From Hallella bergensis DSM 17361 (GTDB taxonomy: Bacteria > Bacteroidota > Bacteroidia > Bacteroidales > Bacteroidaceae): 34,816 bases of DNA. The stretch is taken from assembly GCF_000160535.1 (NCBI RefSeq), contig NZ_GG704780.1:669120-703935 (forward strand), in the 5' to 3' direction. This document shows, in pieces, positions 8,083 through 17,126 of the stretch (within the stretch, counting starts at the first letter, position 1; each line of letters opens with the position of its first letter). The translations under genes were made by a program, and so were the position numbers. Under the pieces are notes generated by a model that was not told the origin of the DNA, made no database searches, and saw nothing but the letters and a program-made list of their open reading frames with translations.

Positions 8083-10167
8083 TTATCTCCCTCGTGCTTT
8101 GCCTTTCTTTCCCTCAAACTCAAAGGAGGTGGTATAGTCTTCGCCCAGAACAAGACGTGCGTTGAACTTCTTGCCTGCCTTGCTCGTCAAGCCTTTGAGG
8201 ATGGGCGTTCGCCCGGTGGTTATCAAATCACGGATATTGTCTTCGGAAAGGAACGTGCCGCAGATTTCACGGAAGATGTGGAAGTCGCAGCCCTCGTGCC
8301 TGCATTTGGCAATCTTGGCATAGATGCCCACGCTTTCGTTGCCGCATTTGGGACAGCGGTAGGTGGGATAGGACTTCTGCATCGGTGGAGCAAGGGCAAG
8401 GAGTTCCTCGCAAATCGTCTCCACGTAGGAGTTGATGCCTTGCGCGAACTTCTCGGGGGGCATCTGTCCTGCCTCAATGGCAGCAAGGGTCAGTTCCCAC
8501 GAACCTGTCATCTCTGCATTGGCAATTCGTTTGTCCTTGACAATCTCATAGACTGCCAAGCCTTTCTCTGTCGGGACTACCGTCTTCTTTTCTCTTCGGA
8601 TATAGTCTCGCAGAATCAATGTCTCGATGATGTTGGCGCGGGTGGCAGGTGTACCGATGCCGCACTCTGCCATTGCTCTTTTACTTTCTGCATCTGATAC
8701 CTCTTTCCCTGCGTTTTCCATAGCAGAAAGCAAAGTCGCTTCAGTATAGAGCGGTTTCGGCTTGGTCTTGTGCTCGGTAATTTCTGAAGAAAGTAGCGGT
8801 AACACCTCGTTTTCTGTTAGATTGGGCAATACGGATAAAGTCTGTTCTTCATCCTCCTTACCTTTTTCATCGTTCGTGCCAGTACCTTGCTGTACGGCTT
8901 TCCAGCCCAAAGAAATGCTTCGACATGCCTTCCAAATGAAGGTGTTTGTACCGTCGGACAATTCCACCTGCATACGCTCCTCCTCTGAATCGGGAGAAAA
9001 GGCTTCGATGAAACGGCGGACTACCATTTGGTGGATGGTCGTTTCATCTGCCGATAGTCCCGATGGAGTTTCACCCGTAGGGATGATGGCGTGGTGGTCG
9101 GTTACCTTGTCGCTGTCCACCGAATGGCGGTTAAACGGAGTCGGAAGTGTTTCTCTTATCTTGCGCAGCAAGGCGGGTACTTCCTCGAAAACGTCTTCAC
9201 TGATGTATCGACTGCCGGTGCGGGGATAGGTCGTGATTTTCTTCTCATAGAGGCTCTGAGCTATTGAGAGGGTTTTATCTGCTGAAAAGCCATGCTTTTT
9301 GTTGGCTTCCTTTTGTAGAGTGGTAAGGTCGAACAAGAGGGGTGGCGACGTATGCGTTACCTTTCTTGCGACCGATATTACCTGAAGCCTGCTCTGTTCG
9401 CGAAGCAAAGAGAGAGCGGACTGTGCATCGGCTTCACTCTCGAATGCACCACTGCTCACGGCTTTCAGCGATATGCCCTCTTTCTCTGTTGCTACGGAGA
9501 GTTTCCAATATGGAACGGAAGAAAAATCACGATTTTCTATATACCGACGGCAGACCATTGCGAGTGTAGGGGTCTGTACTCGTCCCAAAGAGTAACCGCC
9601 TTTGCGTGCGATGGACAGGGCACGGCTGGCATTGATGCCCACAAGCCAATCGGCTTCACTTCTTGCCTTGGCGGAGTGATAGAGATTGTCATACGCAGTT
9701 CCTGCCTTGAGATGGGCAAGTCCTTCACGGATGGCTTTATCCGTGAGGGAGGAAATCCAAAGTCTGTCAAAAGGTTTGTGGCAGTTCAAATGGTTGTAGA
9801 TATAGCGGAAGATGAGTTCACCTTCACGCCCAGCATCGGTGGCTACGATGATGCGGTCAGCCTTGTCGAAACAACCTCGGATAGCTTTGAGCTGTTTGAG
9901 TGCTGCGGGGTCTGACGTGTAGTCCTTATCCTTACGAACTTGTCGCACGATAAGCTGGAAAGGATTGGGACGGATGGGCAGATCTTCGGCTTTATAGGCT
10001 GCAAAACCGTAGGCTTCGGGCATGGCAAGGGTGATGAGATGTCCCATCGCCCATGTTACCACATAACCGCTACCTTCCAAAAATCCGTCTTGTCTGGTAT
10101 TAGCTCCTACTATACGGGCTATATCTCTGGCTACCGAGGGTTTCTCGGCAATAATACAAGTAATCAT
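8083..10167 (-). CDS. topB: DNA topoisomerase III (type IA)
   Basis: This 694-residue type IA topoisomerase relaxes or decatenates DNA by cutting one strand. The Toprim domain opens with AEKPSVA (Glu8) and carries DAGREGE at 111-117. The catalytic Tyr is Tyr314 in TTYPRTGSRY. RVQTPTLA near 196-203 is the conserved motif after the Toprim fold. A zinc-binding module follows near residue 610 (CPKCG, then CRHEGC). The extreme C terminus is a repeat of the type GLTSKAGKKFNA, which resembles repeats in the DUF3945 protein encoded just upstream. The gene lies 21 bp after that protein's gene, so the two are likely one operon. Chromosomal-type topB is usually similar in length; this copy belongs to the mobile element by context. 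Confidence 0.95.
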   Translation of the reverse strand: MITCIIAEKPSVARDIARIVGANTRQDGFLEGSGYVVTWAMGHLITLAMPEAYGFAAYKAEDLPIRPNPFQLIVRQVRKDKDYTSDPAALKQLKAIRGCFDKADRIIVATDAGREGELIFRYIYNHLNCHKPFDRLWISSLTDKAIREGLAHLKAGTAYDNLYHSAKARSEADWLVGINASRALSIARKGGYSLGRVQTPTLAMVCRRYIENRDFSSVPYWKLSVATEKEGISLKAVSSGAFESEADAQSALSLLREQSRLQVISVARKVTHTSPPLLFDLTTLQKEANKKHGFSADKTLSIAQSLYEKKITTYPRTGSRYISEDVFEEVPALLRKIRETLPTPFNRHSVDSDKVTDHHAIIPTGETPSGLSADETTIHQMVVRRFIEAFSPDSEEERMQVELSDGTNTFIWKACRSISLGWKAVQQGTGTNDEKGKEDEEQTLSVLPNLTENEVLPLLSSEITEHKTKPKPLYTEATLLSAMENAGKEVSDAESKRAMAECGIGTPATRANIIETLILRDYIRREKKTVVPTEKGLAVYEIVKDKRIANAEMTGSWELTLAAIEAGQMPPEKFAQGINSYVETICEELLALAPPMQKSYPTYRCPKCGNESVGIYAKIAKCRHEGCDFHIFREICGTFLSEDNIRDLITTGRTPILKGLTSKAGKKFNARLVLGEDYTTSFEFEGKKGKARGR

Positions 10168-10188
10168 AGTCGGGTTTGGTTTTAAGGG

Positions 10189-11589
10189 TTACATCTTGGG
10201 TCCACGGCGCTGCTGTTTCTTCTCGTCCTGTTTCTGCTTTTGGGCGGCAGTGGGCTGTGTCTGCCCGGACTTTAACGGCTCGTTCACGTTCTTGGTGGCT
10301 TCGTTGGTCTTGCCTTGGTTGTTCACTGCAACCTGTGTCTTGTGTTCTTCGGCTACGGCTACCACCTTTTCCTTGCCGGTCTCCTGCTTCTTGTCTGGAT
10401 TCCACTTGTAGAAACGCGGGCGGTTCTGTTCCTTGTCCATCTTGACGTAGGCATTAAAAGGTTGCCCTTCCTTGTCCACCATGTTCTTCAGATAAAGTGT
10501 GCGACCGCTGTCCAAGGCTTCACGCTGCTTGTCGGAGAGTTCCAAACCGCAGAGCTTATGTGGTGCGCCTTGTTGTTGGCTGTGCTGCTGTCGCTCCTTC
10601 AAGCCTTGCTTGTTGTTGAAGATAAACTCGATGCCTTTCTTCTCGGCATTGACTTGCAGGGTAGCATCAAAGGACTTACCACTCTTAGCGGTCATTCCTT
10701 CCACTTTCACGGCTTTGCCCTCTACAAGGTCTTTGTACTGCGCATCGGAAAGCGTAACGCCTTTGATTTCCTTTGGAATAGCCACACGGTCGGCACGAAG
10801 GGCAATGAGTTCGTTGGTCTGAGGGTCAATGGAGACGTATGCGGCAAAAGGTTCGCCCTTTTTGGGCGTTATCTCGATGGTCTTTCCAAGATTACCCGTT
10901 GCAAGGAGTTGTTCTTTCTCTTCATTAGAGAACTTGTGTCCCATATAGGGGAAGTCGAGCTGTGGCTCTTTGCGAAGCGGGTGAACTGCCAAGCCGATAT
11001 TACCCTCGCCATCGGTACGAAATGCCAAACGGGCATCGGTGTAGATGGTGGTATCACCCATAGGTATGGCAATGGTAACAAGGTTACTCTTCTGCCAGTT
11101 GAGCATTTTTGCCAACTCTCCACTCTGTTCCAATCGCTCACGGGTAAGTCCGAGGTTGTCGAGCTGCTTCCAATCTATCTTTGACTCGTCAATCGCAGTG
11201 GCATTCTTCTGTTTGGGTAGGAAGTCGTCAAAGCGCACTTGACTATCTGCCAACTGCTGCTTGTTCTCTGGCTTCTCACGGTTCTGAAGCATGGTGTGGA
11301 GCGATGCCACACCTTGTTCTACGTTGTTAGCTACTACTTTGTAGAGTCCGAAACGGGACGGCTCGTTGAACTGTTTGAGGAAATTGGTCATGAAGTTCTT
11401 CAACAAGCCATCCTTGTTGTTGAACTTCAAAAAGGCTACCTGATGCACGTTTTTGGCTTCCGTTGTTTGGAGCTTGCCTTTGTCGTCAATCCCAGAGACC
11501 ACTGAGAGTTTCCCAGCTTCATTCTCGTTCTTCACTTCCGCGCGGTCTTCTAATACCAGCACATAATTGTCATTGTTGTTCGATTCCAT
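10189..11589 (-). CDS. DUF4099/DUF3945 domain protein (full-length copy)
   Basis: The 466 residues are soluble with no signal peptide. Residues 1-102 form an N-terminal module that is duplicated elsewhere in the window (21928-22234). A DUF4099-like region follows (about 135-240, starting WKQLDNLGLTRERLEQSGEL). Then come about three DUF3945-type repeats with the pattern LxxGKxxxxxGMxxKxGKxFxA (about 225-390). The tail is low in complexity and rich in Lys and Gln. Function is unknown, but the family is a steady neighbour of topB on Bacteroidetes conjugative elements. The repeats match the C-terminal repeat of the adjacent topoisomerase, which suggests the two act together on DNA. A TAATTTTG box (11630-11637, minus strand) lies about 41 nt before the ATG. 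Confidence 0.88.
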   Translation of the reverse strand: MESNNNDNYVLVLEDRAEVKNENEAGKLSVVSGIDDKGKLQTTEAKNVHQVAFLKFNNKDGLLKNFMTNFLKQFNEPSRFGLYKVVANNVEQGVASLHTMLQNREKPENKQQLADSQVRFDDFLPKQKNATAIDESKIDWKQLDNLGLTRERLEQSGELAKMLNWQKSNLVTIAIPMGDTTIYTDARLAFRTDGEGNIGLAVHPLRKEPQLDFPYMGHKFSNEEKEQLLATGNLGKTIEITPKKGEPFAAYVSIDPQTNELIALRADRVAIPKEIKGVTLSDAQYKDLVEGKAVKVEGMTAKSGKSFDATLQVNAEKKGIEFIFNNKQGLKERQQHSQQQGAPHKLCGLELSDKQREALDSGRTLYLKNMVDKEGQPFNAYVKMDKEQNRPRFYKWNPDKKQETGKEKVVAVAEEHKTQVAVNNQGKTNEATKNVNEPLKSGQTQPTAAQKQKQDEKKQQRRGPKM

Positions 11590-11629
11590 AAATCATTTAT
11601 TATTGAATGAATAATTCATTATCGAACAG

Positions 11630-11637
11630 CAAAATTA
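11630..11637 (-). promoter_or_regulatory. -7 promoter box of the full-length DUF3945 gene
   Basis: Minus-strand TAATTTTG fits the Bacteroidetes TAnnTTTG pattern. The second gene copy has TATCTTTG at nearly the same distance from its ATG (22279-22286), which supports both. No good -33 TTG is seen 19-20 bp upstream of either. Confidence 0.5.
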
Positions 11638-11796
11638 TAGCAATAATATTATGAATTTAGAAATGAGGAAATGTTGGGAAGTAGTAGGAAATACCAGGAA
11701 AAGAAAATTATTGGTTGAGCAAACAATAATCAAAAGCAGAATTAAAAATACAAATTTATGTATTTATGATTTTTGCAAAATCGCCATTTTAAGGTA

Positions 11797-11827
11797 TTGC
11801 ATATTCTGATTGACAACCATAACTTTG
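11797..11827 (+). promoter_or_regulatory. Bacteroidetes promoter for the beta-barrel protein gene
   Basis: TTG at 11797-11799, then exactly 20 bp, then TAACTTTG at 11820-11827 gives a full match to the -33/-7 consensus. The -7 box ends only 5 nt before the ATG at 11833, so the transcript would have almost no leader. Confidence 0.7.
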
Positions 11828-11832
11828 CAAAA

Positions 11833-14316
11833 ATGATGACTCAAAGGCCTTTTTTGACATTTGTCCTTCTGTTTCTGTTTAATCTCACAGCTAATTCCAT
11901 CATATTGGATATTGTTGTGGGTGATACCATATCCCCCACACTCAGGTCGGATTCTTTACTCAAAAAAACGATAGAACTTGATGAAGTTCTGGTTATCGGC
12001 GAGCGCAAACTGATTACAATGCGGAAGGATACGACCTTTATCAATACCAATTGTCTGCGGGTGAGACAGGGAGCTAATCTGGAAGACCTGATACAGGAAA
12101 TTCCGGGTATGGAGTATGACAGGAACAACAAAACTTTGTCGTTCAAGGGAAAAATTCTCAATGGGGTAAATATCAACGGAGAAAAGTTCATGGGCAACGA
12201 CATCATCGCTGCTTTGGAAAACCTGCCTGCCGATGCCGTGGAGTTGCTGAAGCTATACGACATGCTCAGTGCTCTAGAGAAAATGACGGGTGTGGACGAC
12301 GGGGCTGACAACTTCGTGCTGGATATCAAGACGAAATCTTCCTATAATGGCAGCCTGACGGGTTCTCTTACGGCAGAGCATGGCAGCCAAGACAGGCGTA
12401 AGGATGAGATGCAGGGTAATCTGTTCAATGCGAATGGCGAAAACGCGACGCTGACAATCCGTTCAGACAACCTGAGCAACACGAGCGTGGGAAAAGATAA
12501 TTTTCAGAATATACTGGCGGGAAACATCGTGAAGAAATTCGGTAAAAAAATTACGTTTAATGCTAACCTCTCGCTCAACACCTTCCATAATGAAAGCACG
12601 AGCGACGACTTCTATGAGCAATACCTTACATCTGGAACAAATTATCAAAAATCCACGTTATTCTTCCTTGGTAAAAGTCATAACCATTCGGCAATTATAA
12701 GCTTTCAGTACAACATCAACGAAAAGACACTGTTGAATGTCATGTTCAACGGAACCCTCGGGAATTCGGACAACCTGACTGACAACACGACCTCTCTTTA
12801 TGAGCAAAACAGCACGAGGGCAGACACGTTGACCTCGGGAATGCTGAGAAGCGGTGCTAAGGGAAACAACAGGAAATATTACTTTTCTTCCGACTTCACC
12901 CGACGCATCGGTAAGGGTGGAGCCTCCATCACTTTTGAGACATCACTCAGCGGCAGTTCAGACAGAACGGAGAACAGCAGCCTTTCAAAGACCAGATTCC
13001 ATCATCTGCTCAATGCGTTAGGTAATGACTCCGTTCTCCTTCGCAACCTCTGCCAGCAGATGCCTTCACGACGAAACGAAGCCCTGATGTCTCTGCGCTA
13101 CACACAGCCCATTGGCAAACAGCTGAGATTGCAGGTCAGTTATGGGTTGCGAAACGAGAAGAGCATGAACACAAGCGATACTTATGACGATGCCATGCAG
13201 CATCTACATATCGACAGCCTTAGCTATGAAAGCGCACTATCTACATTGGGACAGCAGATCAGGCTGCAAATGGACTATAAGGGCAGTCGATGGAAAATCA
13301 ACGGAGGCATTAATGTGGAGTGGCAGCAGCGCCACATCAGCCGCCGGCACACACTGCAAGCCGTGGACTCCACCGTCAGAGCCGTTGAATACAAGCCTAT
13401 GTTCAATGTGAAATGGAACGGACGAAGCCTGGATATGGAACTGCGTTACAGCGGCAGCAGTCAGCTGCCCTCCATTCAGGAACTATTGACGATTGACGAC
13501 AAGCGTAATCCGCTTTACCATGGACTGGGAAATCCTAACCTTAATCCATCATTTCGTCAGCAGCTGTCTTTTAGTTTGGATCATCAAAAATCCGGATTGA
13601 CCCTGACGGGCAACTGGAGGAACACATTCAATGATCTTGCGAACGAGGTGTCGTATGAAGAAAATACGGGCGCACGGACCTACAGGACGGTAAACGTTGG
13701 AGGAAACTATTCCGTTTCCGGAATGCTGCAATGGCAAAAGCAGATAAAGCGTCTCGTGCTGTCGGGCAGTACAGGAGGTTCTTTTCAGAACCACGTCTAT
13801 TTCCTGAACGAACAAACGCAAGGCAACTCCTCGAAATGTAAGACGCACATATACGGAAACTCTATCTCCATTAGAGGCAGTTATCAGCCTAAATGGGGAA
13901 GTATAGACCTGCATGGCAGTTTGCAGACGAGTCGTTCACATAACCTTCTGACAGACATTCGTGTCAACACTTTTGATTACGATTTTGGTGTCAGTGGCAC
14001 AATCGACATTCCCCATGATGTGCAGATTTGGGGCGACGCAAACGGTCGCCTGCATCGCGGAACCTATGCGGTGACTGATGACGACCAGTGGCTGCTGAAC
14101 ATCGGAGCATCGTGGCGTTTCCTCAAAAAGAAACAGGCAACCCTCTCGTTCAAGTGGAACGACATTCTGAACAGGCGCACCCCCCTTATGCGCTCTGTTA
14201 CGGAATACGGTTATCACGAGAGCTATCGTCCACAAATCAGAAGCTATGTCCTTCTCTCTTTGAGATACCGTTTTAGCATAAGTAAGCGTAAATCAGAGGG
14301 AAATCACCACAAATAG
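11833..14316 (+). CDS. TonB-dependent-receptor-like outer membrane beta-barrel protein
   Basis: This is an outer membrane protein of about 827 residues. The frame is open from 11773, but I chose the ATG at 11833 (or the adjacent one at 11836) because it opens a clear signal peptide (MTQRPFLTFVLLFLFNLTANS). A plug-like domain follows (ELDEVLVIGER, then DLIQEIPGMEYD and VNINGEKFMGND), and then a long barrel. It resembles the OMP_b-brl_3 group of TonB-linked receptors. The N-terminal carboxypeptidase-regulatory-like domain common in this group is missing or very short. The substrate is unknown. A hairpin follows at 14320-14339, and the next gene has its own promoter, so this gene is probably transcribed alone. 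Confidence 0.85.
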   Translation: MMTQRPFLTFVLLFLFNLTANSIILDIVVGDTISPTLRSDSLLKKTIELDEVLVIGERKLITMRKDTTFINTNCLRVRQGANLEDLIQEIPGMEYDRNNKTLSFKGKILNGVNINGEKFMGNDIIAALENLPADAVELLKLYDMLSALEKMTGVDDGADNFVLDIKTKSSYNGSLTGSLTAEHGSQDRRKDEMQGNLFNANGENATLTIRSDNLSNTSVGKDNFQNILAGNIVKKFGKKITFNANLSLNTFHNESTSDDFYEQYLTSGTNYQKSTLFFLGKSHNHSAIISFQYNINEKTLLNVMFNGTLGNSDNLTDNTTSLYEQNSTRADTLTSGMLRSGAKGNNRKYYFSSDFTRRIGKGGASITFETSLSGSSDRTENSSLSKTRFHHLLNALGNDSVLLRNLCQQMPSRRNEALMSLRYTQPIGKQLRLQVSYGLRNEKSMNTSDTYDDAMQHLHIDSLSYESALSTLGQQIRLQMDYKGSRWKINGGINVEWQQRHISRRHTLQAVDSTVRAVEYKPMFNVKWNGRSLDMELRYSGSSQLPSIQELLTIDDKRNPLYHGLGNPNLNPSFRQQLSFSLDHQKSGLTLTGNWRNTFNDLANEVSYEENTGARTYRTVNVGGNYSVSGMLQWQKQIKRLVLSGSTGGSFQNHVYFLNEQTQGNSSKCKTHIYGNSISIRGSYQPKWGSIDLHGSLQTSRSHNLLTDIRVNTFDYDFGVSGTIDIPHDVQIWGDANGRLHRGTYAVTDDDQWLLNIGASWRFLKKKQATLSFKWNDILNRRTPLMRSVTEYGYHESYRPQIRSYVLLSLRYRFSISKRKSEGNHHK

Positions 14317-14319
14317 TTA

Positions 14320-14339
14320 TATCCTCATAAATGAGGATA
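14320..14339 (+). terminator. Perfect hairpin after the beta-barrel gene
   Basis: Arms TATCCTCA and TGAGGATA enclose a 4-nt loop. No T-run follows, so it may be a weak terminator or a 3' stabilising hairpin. A smaller hairpin (AAAATC, 3 nt, GATTTT) lies at 14354-14368, just upstream of the next promoter. Confidence 0.4.
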
Positions 14340-14373
14340 GGGAGTTGTCCGCTAAAATCATAGATTTTGGGTA

Positions 14374-14404
14374 TTGTGGCATCATTATAAATAACCTATC
14401 TTTG
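14374..14404 (+). promoter_or_regulatory. Bacteroidetes promoter of the haem-locus operon
   Basis: TTG at 14374-14376, exactly 20 bp, then TATCTTTG at 14397-14404. The ATG follows 29 nt later with an A-rich upstream stretch, giving a normal short leader. Confidence 0.75.
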
Positions 14405-14433
14405 CACCAAAACAGTTTAATTAATATAAAAAA

Positions 14434-15846
14434 ATGAGAACCATAAGAAAAATCGCACTGCCAGTAATGGCATTTCTTGTAATGGGGCTTGCCTCATGCA
14501 ACAAGGACGAGGCAATTAATTACAGTACAAAGTCCCTTAAAAACACAGAGTTGATGGACATTCTGAAAAAGAGGGGCTTTGCCTTTGACAAAGACGGCAA
14601 GTTGGAACTCAACGACTTGGCGGAGAAAACCACCACATTGGATTTAAGTGGAACCAAACTCAAAGATCTCAGCGGACTTGACATTCTGCCCAACCTGAAG
14701 GAGGTGAAGCTGTCGAACAATGACTATAAACTTTCATTCGACTTTTCACAACTCCCCTCGCAAATCACCGGTGTTGATTTAACCGGCAATGAGATTTATG
14801 AGTTTACAGGGTTGACCAAAGAGGACGAAACCGGCAATATCACGATATTGCATCATCTTAACAAACTTTACCTGCCCAACAGTGCAAAATACAACGAGGA
14901 CGAAATCGTGAATTTCTTCACGACTGCAAAAGACGTTGATATGCAGATGAGCGATGAAAAAGGAACTTTGCAGAAGTACAACACACTGCGCGAGGTGCCG
15001 GACGAAGTGCTGCGCAAGGGTATGAAAGAGGTTTTCCCCAGTATTTTTACTGGCGACAAGGTAGATATTGCCAAACGAATTGTTAATCCAGAGGAGGCTG
15101 TCATGCCAACGGCATTTATGGAGGCAGATATTAATAATTTCGAGGGATTGCAATATATCATACACAACAAGGGCTGGAGAGGTACTACAGTTGTTACCTA
15201 CACGGAAAGCGAGAAAGAATTTACAACGTCGATACCATATCTCAAGATTCCTAAGACGGTGCAGGGCTTGATATTGACCAATGTCAGTACGCCAAATGGT
15301 ATAGACATCAGTGCTTGCACGGATCTCATGAAAGTGAGCATCAACGATAACCCATCTCTCAAGGAACTGGATTTTAGCATGGTAAAGGCATGGGGACAGC
15401 GAGGTTATCAGACGGAAATAGCCTCTGAAGGGATGAGCTATATGGAAATCGTGAACTGTGCGAATTTGGAGAAGATAACGCTACCAAAAGAAGCGAAGCA
15501 CACCAGTACACTGAGTTTCATTGCACTGCCGAACTTGAAAGAGCTGAATTTTGCGAACTTCGCCTTTGTGCCAAACATGGACCTATACGATTTACCTAAG
15601 TGTAAAATAACTTATCCGACGAACAAGCTTGAAGAGCATACAGTTACAATGCCTAATGGCACAACTGAGAAAAAAGAGGCTATATTTACTATTTCCAAGG
15701 AATTGTTTGATGCGACTAATGCAAAGGAATATGTTATGAAAAACAAGGGAACTTTGCGTAGTGGCACGTCGTTTTCTTGTATGAACTCCGTTCTCGGCAA
15801 AATGGCAAGAAAAATGAAAGCCTATGACTGGTCTAAGGATTATTAA
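14434..15846 (+). CDS. Leucine-rich-repeat surface lipoprotein
   Basis: This 470-residue predicted lipoprotein has a signal peptide ending in a lipobox (GLASC, Cys22), which would anchor it in a membrane. After a DKDE-type acidic start, residues about 60-130 carry leucine-rich repeat units (LDLSGTKLKDLSGLDILP, then LKEVKLSNNDYKL and GVDLTGNEIYEFTGL). A similar pattern returns near 275-380 (LILTNVSTPNGIDISACTDL). The horseshoe fold usually binds proteins or ligands; I do not know a partner. It is the first gene after a strong promoter and heads the same-direction series that includes HmuR- and HmuY-like genes, so a role in capturing a haem source is a guess from context only. Confidence 0.75.
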   Translation: MRTIRKIALPVMAFLVMGLASCNKDEAINYSTKSLKNTELMDILKKRGFAFDKDGKLELNDLAEKTTTLDLSGTKLKDLSGLDILPNLKEVKLSNNDYKLSFDFSQLPSQITGVDLTGNEIYEFTGLTKEDETGNITILHHLNKLYLPNSAKYNEDEIVNFFTTAKDVDMQMSDEKGTLQKYNTLREVPDEVLRKGMKEVFPSIFTGDKVDIAKRIVNPEEAVMPTAFMEADINNFEGLQYIIHNKGWRGTTVVTYTESEKEFTTSIPYLKIPKTVQGLILTNVSTPNGIDISACTDLMKVSINDNPSLKELDFSMVKAWGQRGYQTEIASEGMSYMEIVNCANLEKITLPKEAKHTSTLSFIALPNLKELNFANFAFVPNMDLYDLPKCKITYPTNKLEEHTVTMPNGTTEKKEAIFTISKELFDATNAKEYVMKNKGTLRSGTSFSCMNSVLGKMARKMKAYDWSKDY

Positions 15847-15907
15847 GTGATTTCACCACTTATGTTCTTTCATTTTATTCATTCACAACTTTTTAATTTT
15901 TTAAAAC

Positions 15908-16438
15908 ATGAGAAAGTTATTTTTGATGCTTGCGTTTATCGCAACAAGTTTATTCACTGCCAATGCGCAGGTGAATGGGTTTAACAACGTTCTTTTCGCA
16001 CAAGGAAGCGAGAAAGTGGCAGGAGTTTACACGGGCAAAATCATTCATGCCTATATGAACAAAAAGAAGGATGTGGCCTACCGTTTCCAAGACTATGTGA
16101 ATTTCGAACTGGTTGACAGGGGAGGCGGTATGTACGCACTTCGCGGTATTTTGGAATTCCAAGCTGGACCTGCAAAACACGAGATTGACTTCTCGGACGA
16201 ACGGGTTACGCTCAACACCGATGCCAATGGCAACATCATCAGCGCGACTGGCAAAGGGCATATCAGAGTGTCCGTTTGGAAACAGGATTGGGTGAACAGT
16301 GATTTCACGGTAACAGTTCCCGTTGGCACATCATACGCAAGGGACGGAGTCCTCAATCTCAGGTTGGAGTGCGATGTAGTTGGTGGTGTACTTGGCAAGC
16401 CGTATAAGGCCATCTTCGAGTTTAATGGTAATAAGTAA
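15908..16438 (+). CDS. Secreted calycin-like beta-barrel domain protein
   Basis: The 176 residues begin with a standard signal peptide (cleavage after FTANA, residue 20). The mature protein of about 156 residues has the pattern VAGVYTGKI, then VNFELVDRGGGMYALRG and GNIISATGKGHI, which resembles calycin-like (lipocalin-type) domains of Bacteroidetes. Such small barrels bind hydrophobic ligands. It sits between two lipoprotein genes, 61 bp after the first and 6 bp before the second. The spacing and common direction suggest co-transcription. A direct haem or porphyrin role is inferred from the neighbours, not from a motif. Confidence 0.7.
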   Translation: MRKLFLMLAFIATSLFTANAQVNGFNNVLFAQGSEKVAGVYTGKIIHAYMNKKKDVAYRFQDYVNFELVDRGGGMYALRGILEFQAGPAKHEIDFSDERVTLNTDANGNIISATGKGHIRVSVWKQDWVNSDFTVTVPVGTSYARDGVLNLRLECDVVGGVLGKPYKAIFEFNGNK

Positions 16439-16444
16439 GGAGAC

Positions 16445-17122
16445 ATGACTAAGGAAAAGTTTTCGCTTTTACTTGGTTTGGCACTCACCGCCTGTTTGGT
16501 CTTCTCGTCGTGCAATAGCGACGAGAAGATTAACTCCACTCCCATTCAGGACGAGGTGATACTCGCTAAAGCCAAGGAATTGCTGACCAAGGAAGAATTT
16601 ATAGTGCTTCGTGCACGCGCGATGATGGGCCCTGAGGACAAGACGCGGTTGCCCGAGGGGTGTCCGCTTAAATATTATTTCTCGTGGAACACCGCTGCAG
16701 GTAAAGCCGACCGTCCGCTCAACATCAAACTCATCAAATTCACGGTAGGAAGTATGCCACTCACGGTAGATTTCAACATCCACTGCAAGTTCATTCCGCT
16801 TAACAAGTGGGAACGCGACGAGTACAAGGGCGACGGATGGATAAAGTTCGTAGGCGAGAAAGGCGACGTGGGATACATACCTAACGAGAAAGACGAGAAG
16901 GGTATCTACACCGATGGAGAAGGTGGATTGGGCACCGTAGTGGGCTATCTCAACGTAGACACCAAAGAGATAGAATTCTCAACCAATTTCAACGTGATGC
17001 TGATGCAGAGTTTTGTCTACCGACAAAAGATTGATTACTCTAAAAAACTTACTTATGAACAGGACTTCAAGCAGTACGAAGAGGATCTTGCGAAGTATAA
17101 GAAAGAGCATGGCATTCTCTAA
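16445..17122 (+). CDS. Lipoprotein of unknown function in the haem locus
   Basis: The 225 residues begin with a lipoprotein signal (LVFSSC, Cys23). A clear Shine-Dalgarno sequence, AAGGAG, lies just before the ATG, which is unusual for Bacteroidetes and supports this start. The mature protein is charged, with a beta-rich middle (KLIKFTVGSMPLTVDFNIHCKF is split across this region) and a Lys/Glu-rich C-terminal helix. I do not recognise a family. It lies directly upstream of the HmuR-like receptor, 4 bp from that gene's first possible ATG, so tight co-expression is likely. Confidence 0.7.
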   Translation: MTKEKFSLLLGLALTACLVFSSCNSDEKINSTPIQDEVILAKAKELLTKEEFIVLRARAMMGPEDKTRLPEGCPLKYYFSWNTAAGKADRPLNIKLIKFTVGSMPLTVDFNIHCKFIPLNKWERDEYKGDGWIKFVGEKGDVGYIPNEKDEKGIYTDGEGGLGTVVGYLNVDTKEIEFSTNFNVMLMQSFVYRQKIDYSKKLTYEQDFKQYEEDLAKYKKEHGIL

Positions 17123-17126
17123 TGTA

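Noticed and set aside
10315..11184. 289-codon plus-strand frame opposite the DUF3945 gene
   Set aside because: The opposite strand codes for recognised DUF4099 and DUF3945 repeats; this frame's protein has no recognisable domain and follows the codon pattern of the real gene.
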